The translations under genes were made by a program, and so were the position numbers. This document shows positions 33,431 to 46,008 of a stretch of 64,000 nt of DNA, one piece after another. Position 1 is the stretch's first letter, and each line of letters starts with the position of its first letter. Source of the DNA: Monosporascus cannonballus (lineage: Eukaryota; Ascomycota; Sordariomycetes; Xylariales); the NCBI GenBank assembly GCA_004154925.1, contig QJNS01000033.1:310001-374000 (forward strand), in the 5' to 3' direction. The notes beneath the pieces are model-generated. The model saw only the letters and a list, made by a program, of their open reading frames with translations. It ran no database searches and was not told where the DNA came from.

Positions 33431-36400
33431 GCGCGTTTTAGAGCATTTGCAACTAGTTATGAATACATACATAACTGATATCCCTTATATCTAATAATTA
33501 AAAGTTTTATTCGCTTAATTAAGGTATATATTAATAAATTAAGTATTATTCAAACAATATAAGTTATATATTAGTTGTAATTATCGAAATACGTTAATAG
33601 TAATAATAATAATTGTACCGTTAACGTCTTCTGTTATTTAGAAGAGATCTTAGGGTTAAAATTATTTTAAAGGCGAATTTTAATTTAAAGCATATACGTT
33701 CGATATTTAGAATTATATCGATTTTAATTAAAATCTTTAATAACTTGTTAAAATTATAAAATTTAACATAATTCTTTATTTAAAAAAGACAAATCCGCCG
33801 TATAATATAAATTAATATCTTAAAGGGTTTTTCGTTTATATTTATATTTTTCGGAGAAATTACTAAAGAAATGAACTGTAGTAGTTATTTAACGAATATC
33901 TTTAAAATAATAATTAAAATAAAGTAAGCTTATAATTAAGATTTTACGACATATATTTAGAAAAATTAAAAATACGATATTTTCGGTAAAAATATTAACG
34001 ACATTATAAAATAAGTATTAAAATTAATATTTTTGAGAATTTAAAAAATTAACTTTTTTTAGGAAAAAAGTTACGAAAATAATACGCTAACTTAAGCGAA
34101 TCCGGCAAAATATACGATAATGAAATTTTTGATTAATATTTAACAAAAATATTACGAAATATTAAAATAAATTTTGAAATTTCGTAAAGAATTAAACGAA
34201 TAAATCGTGAAATAATAAAGGATTATAGTTTTGGGATAACGATATTATATTCCAAAAACGAAAACGATAATTATATAGGTCAATAACATATGTACAATAT
34301 GAGCCCTTATAATTAAGATATGAATTTTTACCTTGTAAATTGTAAAAAAAGCTAAAATTAATAACGGTATAATTAATTTTTAAAAAACGGCAGTTAATTT
34401 TTAAAATATTAAAATCTGGTTTATTATATATTTATATTACGGAATATTATAATAAAGTTTTTAATATTTTACGAAATATTTACAAAGTTTTTCAATTAAG
34501 ATAATCTTAATTAAGAAAATCCTAAGAATATTAATTTTTATTTATAAAAAAGGATTTTAAGCTGTAAGCCGAAATAAAATAACCATAAATATTTTTATAA
34601 GGACCGAAATAATAATAAGCGAAAGTGTTAAGAATTAAACGTATAGGTATCCGTTATAAAACGTATTTAATTATTATTATATATTTTTTAGAAACATCTT
34701 AAAAGATTTTCGTTTTAACGATGAAATAATAATATATATTTAAAGACTGATTTTTGTCGATTATGGTTTAAAAGAAAAAAGAGATTATTTATTGAAAATT
34801 ATAGAAAAACGTATGATATAAAAGAATAAATTAATTTTTAAAAAATGTAGAATAAGTATTAATATATTTTTTAATTATTAATTAACGTATTATTATAATT
34901 ATTCTATTTTACCCTTTAAAGAATTTAACTATTTTGGATTTAAAATTTACGATATATATTTTGAATATAATTAATAAATTTTTAAACTTTAAATTTACGG
35001 TATAAGATAGTAAGGTATATATAGTGAATAATTTCGTCCCGATTAAGGGGTACGGAAAAATTAATGTAATTTTTTAAAGTTTTAATAATACGAAAATGTT
35101 ACATTAATATAATATAATATATTACGAAAGTTTCGTATATAATCTGGTATTTTTCCGACAATTCCGAAAAAAAGTCATTAATAAAAGAATCGAAAAATTA
35201 AAAATTTTATTCGAAATAAATATAATTTAATAATTATTACGTTAATAAATTCAGTTAGGTAATTCGTTATTAAAACTATTAAGATAATAATTATTTACGC
35301 AGTTTTAATAATTTATAAATAAAACGTTGATTAGTAAGTAAGGAAATTATTACGAATCGATAGCGGTATTATGTGGTATTTAGAATTAAGATATTTAAAA
35401 TCCGATATAATTATTTAATTACAGTTTTATACGAAAGGAATCCGCTGAAAATGTTTTATAATAATCGAATACCAAATGTGTAATAAGGCGAAAGCTAAAA
35501 AGTTAATATATCGCGAATTAAAAAGAAATATCCCGATTTAAATAAAAAATTATTATCGATTTTATAAATTTTGAAACAAACTTTAAAAAATATAAATATA
35601 TTATGTTTATTATCAATATATATTTAGGTTTTATTTAAGATATGTATCTTAAAAGCCGAAGACAGAATATATTAATTATAATATTTCGATATTTCATAAA
35701 AACTTTAAAAAATTAACATCACATTTTTTATAAGTAATCGAATATAATAACGAAATCCTGAAAAATTATTAATTTCGAAATATATTTTTGTTATTTTTTA
35801 ATATTAAATTTAAATTTTTAATATGATATACTTAAGGTTAAAATAGGGGTATAAAGGGTTTAAAAAATATAATTAAGGCAAAGACGATTACAATGCGAAA
35901 TAACGTTAAATTGTTTTCGTTTTTAATTATATATATCTTTCAAGTAATAATATATTTATATAACTGTATCTTTATATATGTATTTTTTGGCAAAACTTAT
36001 ATAAGGTTTATTTTATTTATTAAATATATAAAAACGACGTTATAATATTAAATTAACCGCTTTAATAAATTTACTTATTAATATATGGTTATATAATTTA
36101 CGTTATAATAATAATTATTATAAACAAATAAAAGTTTTAAAAGTTAAATGCTAAAAAATAAATTAATTATTTTATTAATAATCGATCTGCGAATATTTTC
36201 GAAATTTAGAACTTATTAATTAATAAAGTTATGATTATTCGATATATATAGTTTAGTAAAAAGTATTTTAAGTAATATTAAAAATTTAAAAAATGATTTA
36301 TTATATGTTATAAAAAAGGAATTGTAAAGGTTATTCCGATAAAGAAAAATATTTAATTAATATAATAATTGTTTAATTTATATATACAGAAAAATAAATA

Positions 36401-37541
36401 TTAAAGCAGGTTAATTTAATTATTGGTTAAATAAAAGGAATTGTTTTAAAAAGGTATTAAAGTACAACACGTACGGAATGGGAAAAAATAAATTTATTCG
36501 TAAGGAATTAATTATTTGTATACGATTATTATATTTGAATTATTTTTGTTTTTTAGACGTTTGCCGTTATTAGCGTTTGGTTTAATAATTATTATAATTA
36601 TTACATTAACGGAGAAAATAAAAATAACCTTAACTTCTTTTTATATTATTTAATCTAAAGAAACCGTAAAAAATAACAGTATTTTACGTGTTATAAACGT
36701 AAATTACTTATATGTTCCATATTAAGAAAGTATTATCGGAAACGAATATAAAATATAGGAAAACGTATTTAATATAAGACGTTTAACTTTTTTATAAGCA
36801 CGCACGATAATAGGCCGATAAATTACGGAAATTTAAAGAAATTAAGTATTCGAAATACGTATTATTTTATTCGGAAAAATAATAATATATTAATATACAC
36901 AACGGTATTTAGGTTATAAAACCGGAAATATAAACGTAATTTACCCTTATTGCCGTAAAGCTGTAAAGAGCTAAATATAAATCCGTTAAAAAAGATATTC
37001 CGTAAAGAGGAAAAAATTTATTTGTAAAATTATAAGAAAATTCTATTTTGAAAAATTATTAATTAGTTTTTAATTAAAAAGAAATAAGTTTTAAAATATA
37101 TATAAATATATGTTTATAAATTTAGTAAATATAATTAATTTTAAAATTATCGGACCCGTTTTATTATATAAAGTAATTAATAATCTAAAATTACTTATAA
37201 TAATATATATATAATTATTTTTACTCGAAAGTTATTTCGAATTTTAATTAGTATTATAATTAAATTTAATTTAGAATTCAAGTAATATAACGTTATAAAT
37301 ATTTTTATAAATATTAATTTATTTTACGAAAGATAAATAAAAACGTGTTTAAAATATTTGTAAAATAATAAAGTTTTCTTAAATAAGAAAGTATTATATA
37401 AATTAAGGGAATTATTTTTCTTATAATAGAAAACTTTTATTAGGACGTTTAAAAACTTAGGATTTAGCTTTATATTTTACGAACCTTATTATTTTATTCG
37501 TTAAAAAATATCTATTCTTTTATAAACGATATTATTATACT
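33431..37541. other. AT-rich unassigned stretch, probably RIP-degraded repeat
   Basis: Same composition and TA-rich, CA-poor texture as the transposons. No LTR pair, terminal inverted repeat or protein motif recognised. A + frame at about 36400-37380 shows coding-like runs (KVLKYNTYGMGKNKFIRKEL, HIKKVLSETNIKYRKTY), but stops are as frequent as chance would give, so I do not call a gene. Ends at the C2 duplication ATATT (37542-37546). Confidence 0.5.
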
Positions 37542-37546
37542 ATATT

Positions 37547-37964
37547 TGTAACGAACCTGTCGTACATCCACCTGGAGGTATGAGCAATATCCGAAAAGGG
37601 TCTTGATTTGCAGGTAACAATAAGGCGAGGAATGATTTAGTGGTTTATTCGTTAAAGAGATTTAAAGACTTTTCCCTTAATTAGAGAATAATACAGTTGC
37701 CTTTGAACTGAAAGCTTAGATTAATAACTAAGGAGCAAAACTAAATAGGAGCTATTTATATAAAAAACCGATTAATTATATATCCTAATTTTTAAAATAA
37801 GTATGTCGTAGATCTATGTGATTTATATGATCTAATTAATCCATTAGATTACTTAGATTATATTGTCTGGGTTAAGAATTCCTTTCCGGAGTTTAGCCGT
37901 AGCGGTTCTACGTTAGGCCTTAAAGGTTGGCCTCCTTAAGATAAAAATCCTTATTCCTGTAACA
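37547..37964 (-). repeat. 3' LTR of C2 (418 bp)
   Basis: Starts TGTAACGAACCTGTCG, ends ATTCCTGTAACA on the + strand. The T-rich run at about 37965-37981 next to it is the complement of the polypurine tract. Confidence 0.92.
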
Positions 37965-38060
37965 TTATTTCTTTTTTTTAAGGATCTTTGTCCTAAAGAT
38001 AAAAACGGTAAGTTGCCGTTTTGTTTTGTTGGAGAAAATTGGAAGAGTTTCAGTTAATTT

Positions 38061-38700
38061 CATTATAATAGGCCGTAATTAAAAAAAAAAGAAAACCTCG
38101 ATTAAATTAACGTAAAATACGTAATAACCGTACGAATTTTATCGAAAAGTTTAGCTTTAAAGTTATTACCTATTTAAATTATGTTTATTTCGGCGAGCTT
38201 AATTGCTTTTATATAATAGATATCTTAAGTTATAATTATTACATCCGTTACTAACGTTCGGCTTATAACGTGCTGAACATGAACTCCTTAGTGAAAATTA
38301 GGAAGGAACGCGAACGTTTGCAAAAAAAACAGCGCGATATGGAAAATAAATTAATAAAACTTTTGGGTTGATTAAAACGGTTGCGTTTTTAGCAAGATAT
38401 TTTGCAAAAAAAGGTTTTTGTTATTTTGAAAAAAGGTTATAAAATGGATTAATTGGAAAAATAGGAAAAATTAAAGGAAAAATAACGAAGTATGGAAATA
38501 AAGCAGGCATAATTTGTTTCCGAAATAGACGTTATCGTAAAGGCGTTTACTTTTTTCGATTAAAACGCTATAGAGTTGGATTTAAGCGGGGGACCGTTAT
38601 CGCCCGCGACCTTAGCCGCATTAAAGACGGCCGGTCAGGATTTTGGCGGTAAAACGTCTTAATTAGGTTTATCGCATTCGTAAGGTGGCTAAAAGGTTCC
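38061..38700 (+). pseudogene. Antisense coiled-coil ORF of family C (C2 copy)
   Basis: Frame antisense to C2, matching the C1 antisense protein along its length: RKPRLN near 38070, then NRTNFIEKFSFKV, SAYNVLNMNSLVKIRKERER at about 38265, the helical QKKQRDMENKLIKLLG and KKVFVILKKGYKMD, and the acidic tail IELDLSGGPLSPATLAALKT with GQDFGGKT near 38640. Stops are TAA/TAG/TGA at Gln or Arg positions, and the start codon is ATA where C1 has ATG. The Cys cluster of C1 is lost here. Because the DNA differs by many transitions while the protein frame stays aligned, this was a real gene of the ancestral element. Confidence 0.7.
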
Positions 38701-38830
38701 CAAATATTTTTTTTCGTATAAGTATTTTTCTTACTTAATTAGGTACTAGATTTTATTTTTAACTATTTTCGAATCTAGTATTCGTTCGATTTCGTTTTCG
38801 TCAAAGTCTTTTTCGAATTCCAGGTATGTT
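38700..38830 (-). pseudogene. C2 pol C-terminal chromodomain-like segment
   Basis: Read downwards from about 38820: FEKDFDENEIERILDSKIV, KNKIQYLIK, stop, EKYLYEKKYLGTF. It fits the chromodomain pattern with the Trp codon of the VKW box as the stop. It meets the 3' end of the antisense frame at about 38700. Confidence 0.7.
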
Positions 38831-38899
38831 TTTAATAAGGTGTTTTTAGGTGTTGGTTTAAGTAAAAAAGTATGGAAAATAGGATGTATTTTTATGTTT

Positions 38900-39900
38900 T
38901 TAGGTAACGATAATCGATAGTTAGTTTTGGAAATAACTTTATTAATTTTAAGTAGGCCAAGTTTCTTAAAATCGAGCTTGTCGTTAAGTTTTTTTGTTTT
39001 AATTTATAAGATGTTCGAAATTACGTTTTGTTTCTGGCGTAGTAAGTGAACTTTATTTCCTTTCGTTAGAATTGGTCCTTTAATTCTTTTTTTATTATAA
39101 TATTAGGTTATCCGTTATTAGAGGAATCGGAATTTATTCTGAAAACGAATTTGGATTGTTTTAATTTTTATCGTAAGCGTTTTTATTTTTAGGGTAATCG
39201 TTATAATCTCTGGTACCTTGTTAAACGATTATTTAGGTCGTTTTGTTTTTGCTTTGTATCTATATATAGTTGTATAAAAAGATACGCTTATATTTTCGTT
39301 AATAAATATGATATAAATAATCTGTGCCAGCGGTACAAATTTTACCTAATTGTTTTATTAATAATTAATATAATTTCGGAAATATTGTTCTAAAGTCTGG
39401 TTTAACTTTTTGGTTTAACCGTTAATCTGGGAATAATAGCTTGTCGAGAATTTAAGTTTGGTACTTATTTGTTTGAAGAAATTAGTACCGAACTTTGAAG
39501 TAAAAAACGTATTTTTATCAGAAACGATCCTTTTTGCTATGCTATGTTTGTCGAAGTAATATCTAATAAAGGCATAGGCCAATTATTCTGCTATCGCATT
39601 TCTTTTAAAAGGTAAAAAGTACCCGTATTTGGTAAATCTGTTAACGATTACTTATATTCCGTCGTATTCGATTCCAGTAACTGGGTTTTTAAATAAAAAT
39701 AAGTTAATAATAAAATTCCAAGTTATGGTGTTTTATGTTTTGTTAAGAATATTTGTAAGTTGTAATAACCCGTAAGGTTTATAGCGTACTGCCTTAACTT
39801 TATTGCAAATATTATAGTTTTTGATAATTATTTTGACTATACGGCGTAACTTAGGGAAATCGTATTTTTCTTATAGTCGTTAAATAGTTTTGAAAATTCC
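38900..39900 (-). pseudogene. C2 pol: integrase domain
   Basis: On the - strand the C1 integrase block is recognisable: near 39360-39420 KPKS, stop, TRL, stop, NNIS is the decayed TERxNQTLEQYF region in a shifted frame, followed by VKFVPLAQII, SFYTTIYRYKAKTKRP (about 39280-39230), and further C-terminal residues up to the chromodomain-like part. Assignment is mainly by alignment to C1. Confidence 0.75.
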
Positions 39901-40699
39901 TTAATATCCGTATAACGAGTTTTTGTAAAATTTCTTTATAAATTATTTCTGTTAATTTTTAGCAATATAGATTTTGCCATGGTATAATAATTAATCTTTT
40001 GGTTATCTTTTTAGCTATTAAATTTATTTCTGTTTTTTTATATCGTAAGAATTTTGGAACCGTATTAAAAGTTTGGGAGTCGGTTTTTTAACTATTTCGT
40101 ACAGTTGTATAATGCCATTATTGTTATACTGTAATATCTATATATTTTTTTTGGGAACTTTAAAGTTATAATCGTTTTTATAACTGAAAATATCCGCCTA
40201 GATATTTTTTTTCCTTTAATATAATATATTTTGAAATTAAACTTTAATAAGAAAATTATTTATCTTTTATACCGTTTGTTTAACTTTTAAGCTTTTATAA
40301 ATTAAGTAAGGTTTTTATGATTAAAATAAATATTAAAGAATTCTTTCGTTCCACTGAAAAAAGGTTTTTATTTTTTAAAAGCGTTAATAATTACTAATAG
40401 CTTTTTATCGTAAATTTAATATTTAAGTTTTGTATTTCGGAATGCTTTTAAGTAATATGTTACCGGGTACCATTTTTTATTATCTTTTAGTTGTTTTAGG
40501 ACGGCACCTAGTATATAATCTGACGTATCCGTTTTTAGGCGTTTTTTTTTTGCGTTGGGTAATCTTATTATAGGTTCGTTGGTAATTTCATCTTTTAAGA
40601 TTTGAAATGTTTTTTTTCGTTTTTTCTAAGAATTCAAATTTTTTTCCCATATATTTTTTAGTAGTAAGTTTCGTTAATGGCCTAATTATATTTCCGTAT

Positions 40700-41780
40700 C
40701 CCTTAATTAGGCCGCGTACGTAATCCGTAAATCCTAAGATTTGCCGGATATTTGTAATGGTCGCCTTATTAGGGATGGGCCAGTCCTTAATTGTTTTTAT
40801 CTTAAAGCGTTAAATCTATATTTGGCCGGAAATAAAAGTATATCCCTGAAAGTTTAGTTTTTGCATATGTTATACATTTTTGGCTGGGTTAATTCGGATA
40901 TTCGTTTCGTTTAACATTTGGAGCATTTGGGCGATTTGCTTTTTGTACTCCTTCAAAATCTCAGAGTAAATAAGGATATCGTCGAGATAGACGAATATAA
41001 ATTTGTCCAGAAATCTTCTGAACGTAATTATAATTAGTTGTTAAAAATTGGCGGGAATATTAATAAATCCTATAGGTATTATTTTGTATTCGTAAAGTCC
41101 ATATATTATTTTAAATACCGTTTTCCATTTTTTTCACTTAACTATTTTTATACGGTAATAGTCGTTTCGAAAATTAAATGCGGTAAACCATTTTGTTTTG
41201 TTAACGTTTTTTTTCAGCGTATTTATAAGGGTTAAGGGATATCCGTTTTTAATCGTGATAATATTTAATTATTTGCAGTTAATTACTTTTCTAAAGATTA
41301 GATTTCCGTCTTTATTAATTTTTTGCTTTTTATCTTTAATTTTTGGTATTATGAAAACGGGATATCCAGTAGGGGAATCGGAAAGTTGGATATATCCTTT
41401 TTTTAGATTAAGTTAAATGTTTTTTTATAAAGCTTTTAATTTGTTAAGATTTATGTAATAAATTTCGTAAAGTTTAGGATGATATCCTTCCTTAATAGGT
41501 ATCTTATGATTCCATTAATTATATGGTAATAGCTCGTGGTCTTTTCTGTTCTTAAATAATCTTTTAAACCGTCGATATTCAGGTGGTACCGTAAAGGCTT
41601 GATTTGCAATCTGGATTTCCTTAATAATATAGCAGATTTCTTGGTCGTTTTTTTCGGGTAGTTTTTATTTCTGTTCCTATGAAAATGTTTGGTTTTTCCA
41701 GTTAATATGTAAGTTGCTAAATCTAAATCACGGTATTCCCAAAATGATATCGTGCTTAGATATATCGGCAATATCCAGCG
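40700..41780 (-). pseudogene. C2 pol: reverse transcriptase and upstream protease border
   Basis: Read downwards. An open stretch of 106 codons (41771-41451) covers the protease-RT linker: SFWEYRDLDLATYILTGK, then LLRKSRLQIKPLRYHLN. Further down, the catalytic region at about 41020-40950 reads FRRFLDKFIFVYLDDILIYS: an intact YLDD box. Below, at about 40800-40730, IRQILGF-like residues mark the thumb. Several stops and shifts lie between these, so the polyprotein is dead, but this RT is among the least damaged here. Confidence 0.88.
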
Positions 41781-42969
41781 AAATTTGCTCTTGGTGTCCT
41801 TAAATTTGTACGGAGAATTTTTTAATTTCCCGAAGGATTCGTCCGTTTTCGTACGTAAATAAGCTTCCGTCCACTGTCCGTAACTTATAGGATTTTAACT
41901 TGTACTTCCAAGGAATTTGATGTTTTTTTGCTATTATAGGAAAAATAAAGTTTTTTTTCGGTTTTTGAGTCGATCATAGCTTTGAATATTTTGCCTTTGT
42001 ATCGAAAAGGAATTTTTATTTGATTACATAATCTTTTTGTTACCTTATATAAGGTTTTATATGTTGGGGCTTCTTAATGCCTTATTTTCGAAGGCCTTTG
42101 TTGTTTTTTGATTGGCGTAATTTGGTTGCGAAAAAACGTTTTTATTTTTAAGTTTTTTTAGTTGCGTATTTGGTATAATGGTCGTCTATATACTTGTACC
42201 ATCTTTTTCTGTCCAATTGGCATCCGAAGGTAATTGTTTTTTTCTGGTTTATCCTTTGGTTTTGTATCCTTTAAGTTATAAGGTCGAAAAGGTATACCTC
42301 CGAAGGAGGTGTTCTCGTATTTAGGAGCTTATGTTAAATGCAAATCGTTAAGGCGTAACATAAATATCTTTGCGATATGGCCTTCCGATTCCGTTTTAAG
42401 TTGGGATGTAAATAACAAAATTTAGTGTATTTTGGTTATCGGGAGGTTTTTGTATATTTATATTCGTCGTCAGGTTCGGTAGGTGTTTTTTCGTTTTATT
42501 TAGGCCAAAAGTTGTTATTTTCTTTGGCTTTAAGATAAACGAAATAGTCGTTGCGGTAATAAGCGGTAAAATGTAGCAGGTCGTAAAGGTTTATCGGAGG
42601 TGTTTTTTGGTAAATGGTATATTTTGGGAGTTCGTAAAGCTTCGGGGATAATTGTCCGTGGTTACTAATGTTTGGTCGAAATTAACCGTTTGCATCGTAT
42701 ATTTTATATCTTTGTGTATCGAAATGGCAAAGGTATCCTAGTTTTATGGCTATTTTGGAAGCCGTTTATCCTAGGTGGTATTTGTAGGCTTTTATCTTAA
42801 AGTTCTGGCAAATTGGATAATTCTTATATTTTTGGATATCGTTTTGGATTTGAATAGTTATGGCAATAATAAATTCTGGCTAGGGGGAAATCGAGCTGAT
42901 TTCCTTTTCCTCTTTTTCTGCCTTACTATTAGTTTCTTGTTCAGTTATTTTGACTTTTTTCTGGGGTTA

Positions 42970-44140
42970 AGGAATTCCTTTTTTCTTGGAGTTTCTTTTT
43001 GCGGGGGAGCGATATTCGTTTTTGAAATGCCCTTTTTTGTTACAGTTAAAACATTTTATTTGGGACTTATTTCTTTGGGCTTTTTCGAAACGGCATTTGT
43101 TTCCTTTTAAGGCTTGCCCTTGTCCTTTTTGTTTCGTCTATTAGGGCCTTTATCGTTATTTTGCTTGTTGGTCTTTTTTTTTCGAAATATCGGTCGAAAA
43201 TCTGTCTGTCGGCAATAATAGCTTTATCGGTATATTCCGGGAAAAATCCAACTTTCTGTTCCTTATATATCTTATCCTTGACCAGGGGCTTTAAGCCGTT
43301 ATAATAGGGATAAAATAACGCATCTTTTGCTAAGTTGGAAATGGCGGTAAGGTAATTAAATTCCGTTGGTTATTCGCCGGCTGATTTGGTCTAATAAAAA
43401 AGATGTAATTATTTAATAACATTTTGTTTTTTGTCGGGATTTCCGAATAAGGTTTATATCCGTTTTTCGAAATGGTTGTATTTGCTGAAAATGTAATTGG
43501 TTATGTCCGAAAAATCGTCCGGGTAATTCTTTAAGTAATCCTTTATAATGGGTTCGAACTATAAAAAGTTTTTCCCGATAAGTAATTATGAAATAATTAT
43601 TACTTTCTGATAGGTCTTAGTTAAAGAACTTTTATAAAATTTGAAATAAAATCTGGCTTGCATTAGGAATCCCTTTGGGTTCTTAAATTTATTATAAGGC
43701 TTGGGGGGATTTGGTTTGTAACTCTTAATGTTTGGCATTTTATGGTAAGTAAGAGGTGGTATGGTTTTTTTGCGGATTTGGTTTGTTCCGAATAATGGCA
43801 AAGTCGAAGTTCCCTTTAGAGTTTGTTTTGCTCCGAACGAAGGTGGTCGAAAACCACTTCCTTGGCTTCGTTCTTTAGCTAAGCCAAACTGAGGAAAAAC
43901 CGGTTTTTTTCCTTTGGCGAGTCGAATGTTTTTTTTTCAAGTCTTTGACTTTTTGTGCCAGAAGGTACAATTTTCTTTTTATAATAAGTTCTTTTTCCTT
44001 TTTCTTTAGGACTTCGGCTTTATATTTTTCCTTAGCCCTTCTCTTAACCATCTTTTTTTCTGATTCCTTTTCCTGGACCTCGATGGTGTCCTTAGGAGTC
44101 GGGGTAGGTTGTTATTTAGGTTACGAAGATGGTTTTCCCT
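42970..44140 (-). pseudogene. C2 gag: capsid-like domain and zinc knuckle
   Basis: The - frame 43801-43586 reads MPLFGTNQIRKKTIPPLTYH, then MPNIKSYKPNPPKPYNKF, KNPKGFLMQARFYFKFYKSS: the same capsid start as in C1, with the conserved FLxQARFYFKF. At about 43051-43007 the knuckle reads CFNCNKKGHFKNEYRSP: Cys, Cys and His kept, last Cys replaced by Tyr. Upstream, at 44060-43940, a Lys/Glu-rich coiled coil corresponds to the one in C1. Confidence 0.82.
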
Positions 44141-44371
44141 AAAATCGGGTAATAAGGGGTGCTATATTGTTTATTAGTTAAAGAATTTTTTTAATAAGGA
44201 GTAAATGGTTTAATTTAGTTATTGATTTTTCATTAGCTAATAACGGGGATCAAGTATGCTGTTTATCTTTTAAACGTCGTCCTATGATATTGTTTTTACT
44301 GAGTTTAGGAAAGTTTATGCCTAACTAGGCCTTAAATTATTTGTCGGCTATTAATTAAGAAGTTATTAAAA

Positions 44372-44789
44372 TATAACGAACCTGTTGTATATTTATCTAG
44401 AGATATAAGCAGTATCCGAAAAGAGTTTTGATTTGCAGGTAATAATAAGGTGAGAAATAATTTAATAGTTTATTTGTTAAAAAGATTTAAAGACTTTTCC
44501 CTTAATTACAGAACGGTATAATTACTTTTGAACTAAAAGCTTAAATTAATAGCTAAGGAACGAAATTAAATAGGAGCTATTTATATAAAAAACTGATTTA
44601 TTATATATTCTAATTCTTAAAGTAAGTGTGTCGTGGATTTATATGATCTATGTGATCTGATTAATCCACCAAATTATTTAGATCATATTGTCTGGGCCAA
44701 GAACTCCCTTTCGGAATTCAGCCATGGCGGTTTTACGCTAGGCCTTAAAGGTTGGCCTCCTTAAGACAGGAACTCCTGTTCCTGTAACA
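44372..44789 (-). repeat. 5' LTR of C2 (418 bp)
   Basis: Pairs with 37547-37964; its end GGAACTCCTGTTCCTGTAACA is less mutated than the partner and is followed by ATATT. Confidence 0.92.
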
Positions 44790-44794
44790 ATATT

Positions 44795-45813
44795 ACGAAA
44801 AATAATAAAGTTTCGTTAATTAATTAATTAAATAAATATAATCAAAATATATTTTAATAAAAAATAATGGTTTATAATCGTTTTTCGGTGACAAAATAAT
44901 TAAAAATAAACTTAATAAAAAGGTTTCGTTATTTTAATTTAATTTTACAAATAAATTAATTAATTTAATATTTAAAAAAAGTTTCCATAATTTTTCAAAA
45001 TTATTTATAACTGGTATTAAGTTATTACCGAATTTTAATTTAACTTCTTCAAGGTTTGTTAATAAATATTAAAAAAATTAATTTTATTTTTTATCATAAT
45101 CAATATATAATCGGATATATTCTTGATAGTATTTTAATTTATTTAATTTAATATTCAATTTTTTCGTTATACGTTTAATGGAGATAAAGACGAATCAAAT
45201 TCATTCGGTATTTTATAACGATATTTGTATTATGTAAATCGATCAATAAAATATCTATTAAAGCTTTTCGTCGGACCCAGGTTAATATTCCGATCAGGTT
45301 TTTAATTAGGTTGTTAACTAAGTTGCTAACGAAGTTCCTTATTATATATTTTAGGATGATTATTTTCGCCCTTTTTTAAATCGTTACTTTTGCGATTATT
45401 GTTATTAAAGGGAGGATCTCACAGACGTTCCTGGGTTGTAGATATTTATATATTAATGAAATCGGTATTTAAATTATTTTTCTAATATTATTGCGATATT
45501 TTTAAAACCTTTAAATAATAATTAGTAATTTATAATAAGAAAATTGGTGAAAATATAAAATGGGAAAAAATAATAAAATAATTAGAGTAAAAAAAGGATG
45601 AAAATAATAATTAAATTATTTTACAAAATGTTGAAAATACGTATAAATTAATGCATTTATTATTATTTTGCGTTAGTTTTAAGAACTTCTTAATTTATAT
45701 ATAGTTTGGTAAAATCTTTTCTTTTTTATTAATAGTATTTAATGTATCAAAACTTATTTATATAATTTTAATTTTAATTGATATAATAAAAGTTTATACG
45801 CATCGTTAAGCGT
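44795..45813 (+). pseudogene. AT-rich stretch with the 5' part of a possible decayed frame (E), interrupted by D
   Basis: From about 45515 one + frame reads KKIGENIKWEKIIK, then FCVSFKNFLIYI and, just before D, IDIIKVYTHR, stop, ALG. After D the same frame goes on as RIDIIQKLRNLSYRSYAYSN. The frame survives joining across the D duplication. Not recognised as any family; the low stop density could be chance in this composition. 44795-45400 shows no frame, apart from a small GC-richer part at 45275-45440. Confidence 0.3.
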
Positions 45814-45818
45814 TAGAT

Positions 45819-46008
45819 TGTGATAGAGCTATATAAAGCCTTATTAAAAAGCACCGAATAAATGCCGGTATTAAATGGCACTAGCGCAGCGCCTTATATA
45901 TGAATACAAACATAACTATATTTTCATCTTTGTTTTCTTTTCTCTTTAGCTAAAAAATAAACTTTTATTAGTAATTAATTACAAACCGCTTAGGTAAAGC
46001 CTTTTACA
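45819..46008 (+). repeat. 5' LTR of D (190 bp)
   Basis: Starts TGTGATAGAGCTATATAAAG, ends AAAGCCTTTTACA. CTATATAAAG may be the TATA box of the LTR promoter. Confidence 0.88.

Larger units (their letters stand above)
37547..44789 (-). mobile_element. Ty3/gypsy LTR retrotransposon C2 (family C, chromovirus-like)
   Basis: LTRs 37547-37964 and 44372-44789 (418 bp each), perfect 5-bp duplication ATATT at 37542-37546 and 44790-44794. Same internal plan as C1, read on the - strand. Compared with A, B and D it keeps more G+C and longer open segments. It inserted into AT-rich DNA of unknown nature; joining the flanks gives a continuous AT-rich sequence. Confidence 0.93.

Noticed and set aside
33440..33490. 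Similarity of TATGAATACATACATAACT to TATGAATACAAACATAACT in the D LTR
   Set aside because: Only 19 bases agree and the surrounding sequence does not align, so no solo D LTR is claimed.
36400..37380. + strand frame with runs such as KVLKYNTYGMGKNKFIRKEL
   Set aside because: Stops occur about as often as expected by chance in such AT-rich DNA and no family motif was found, so not called as a gene.
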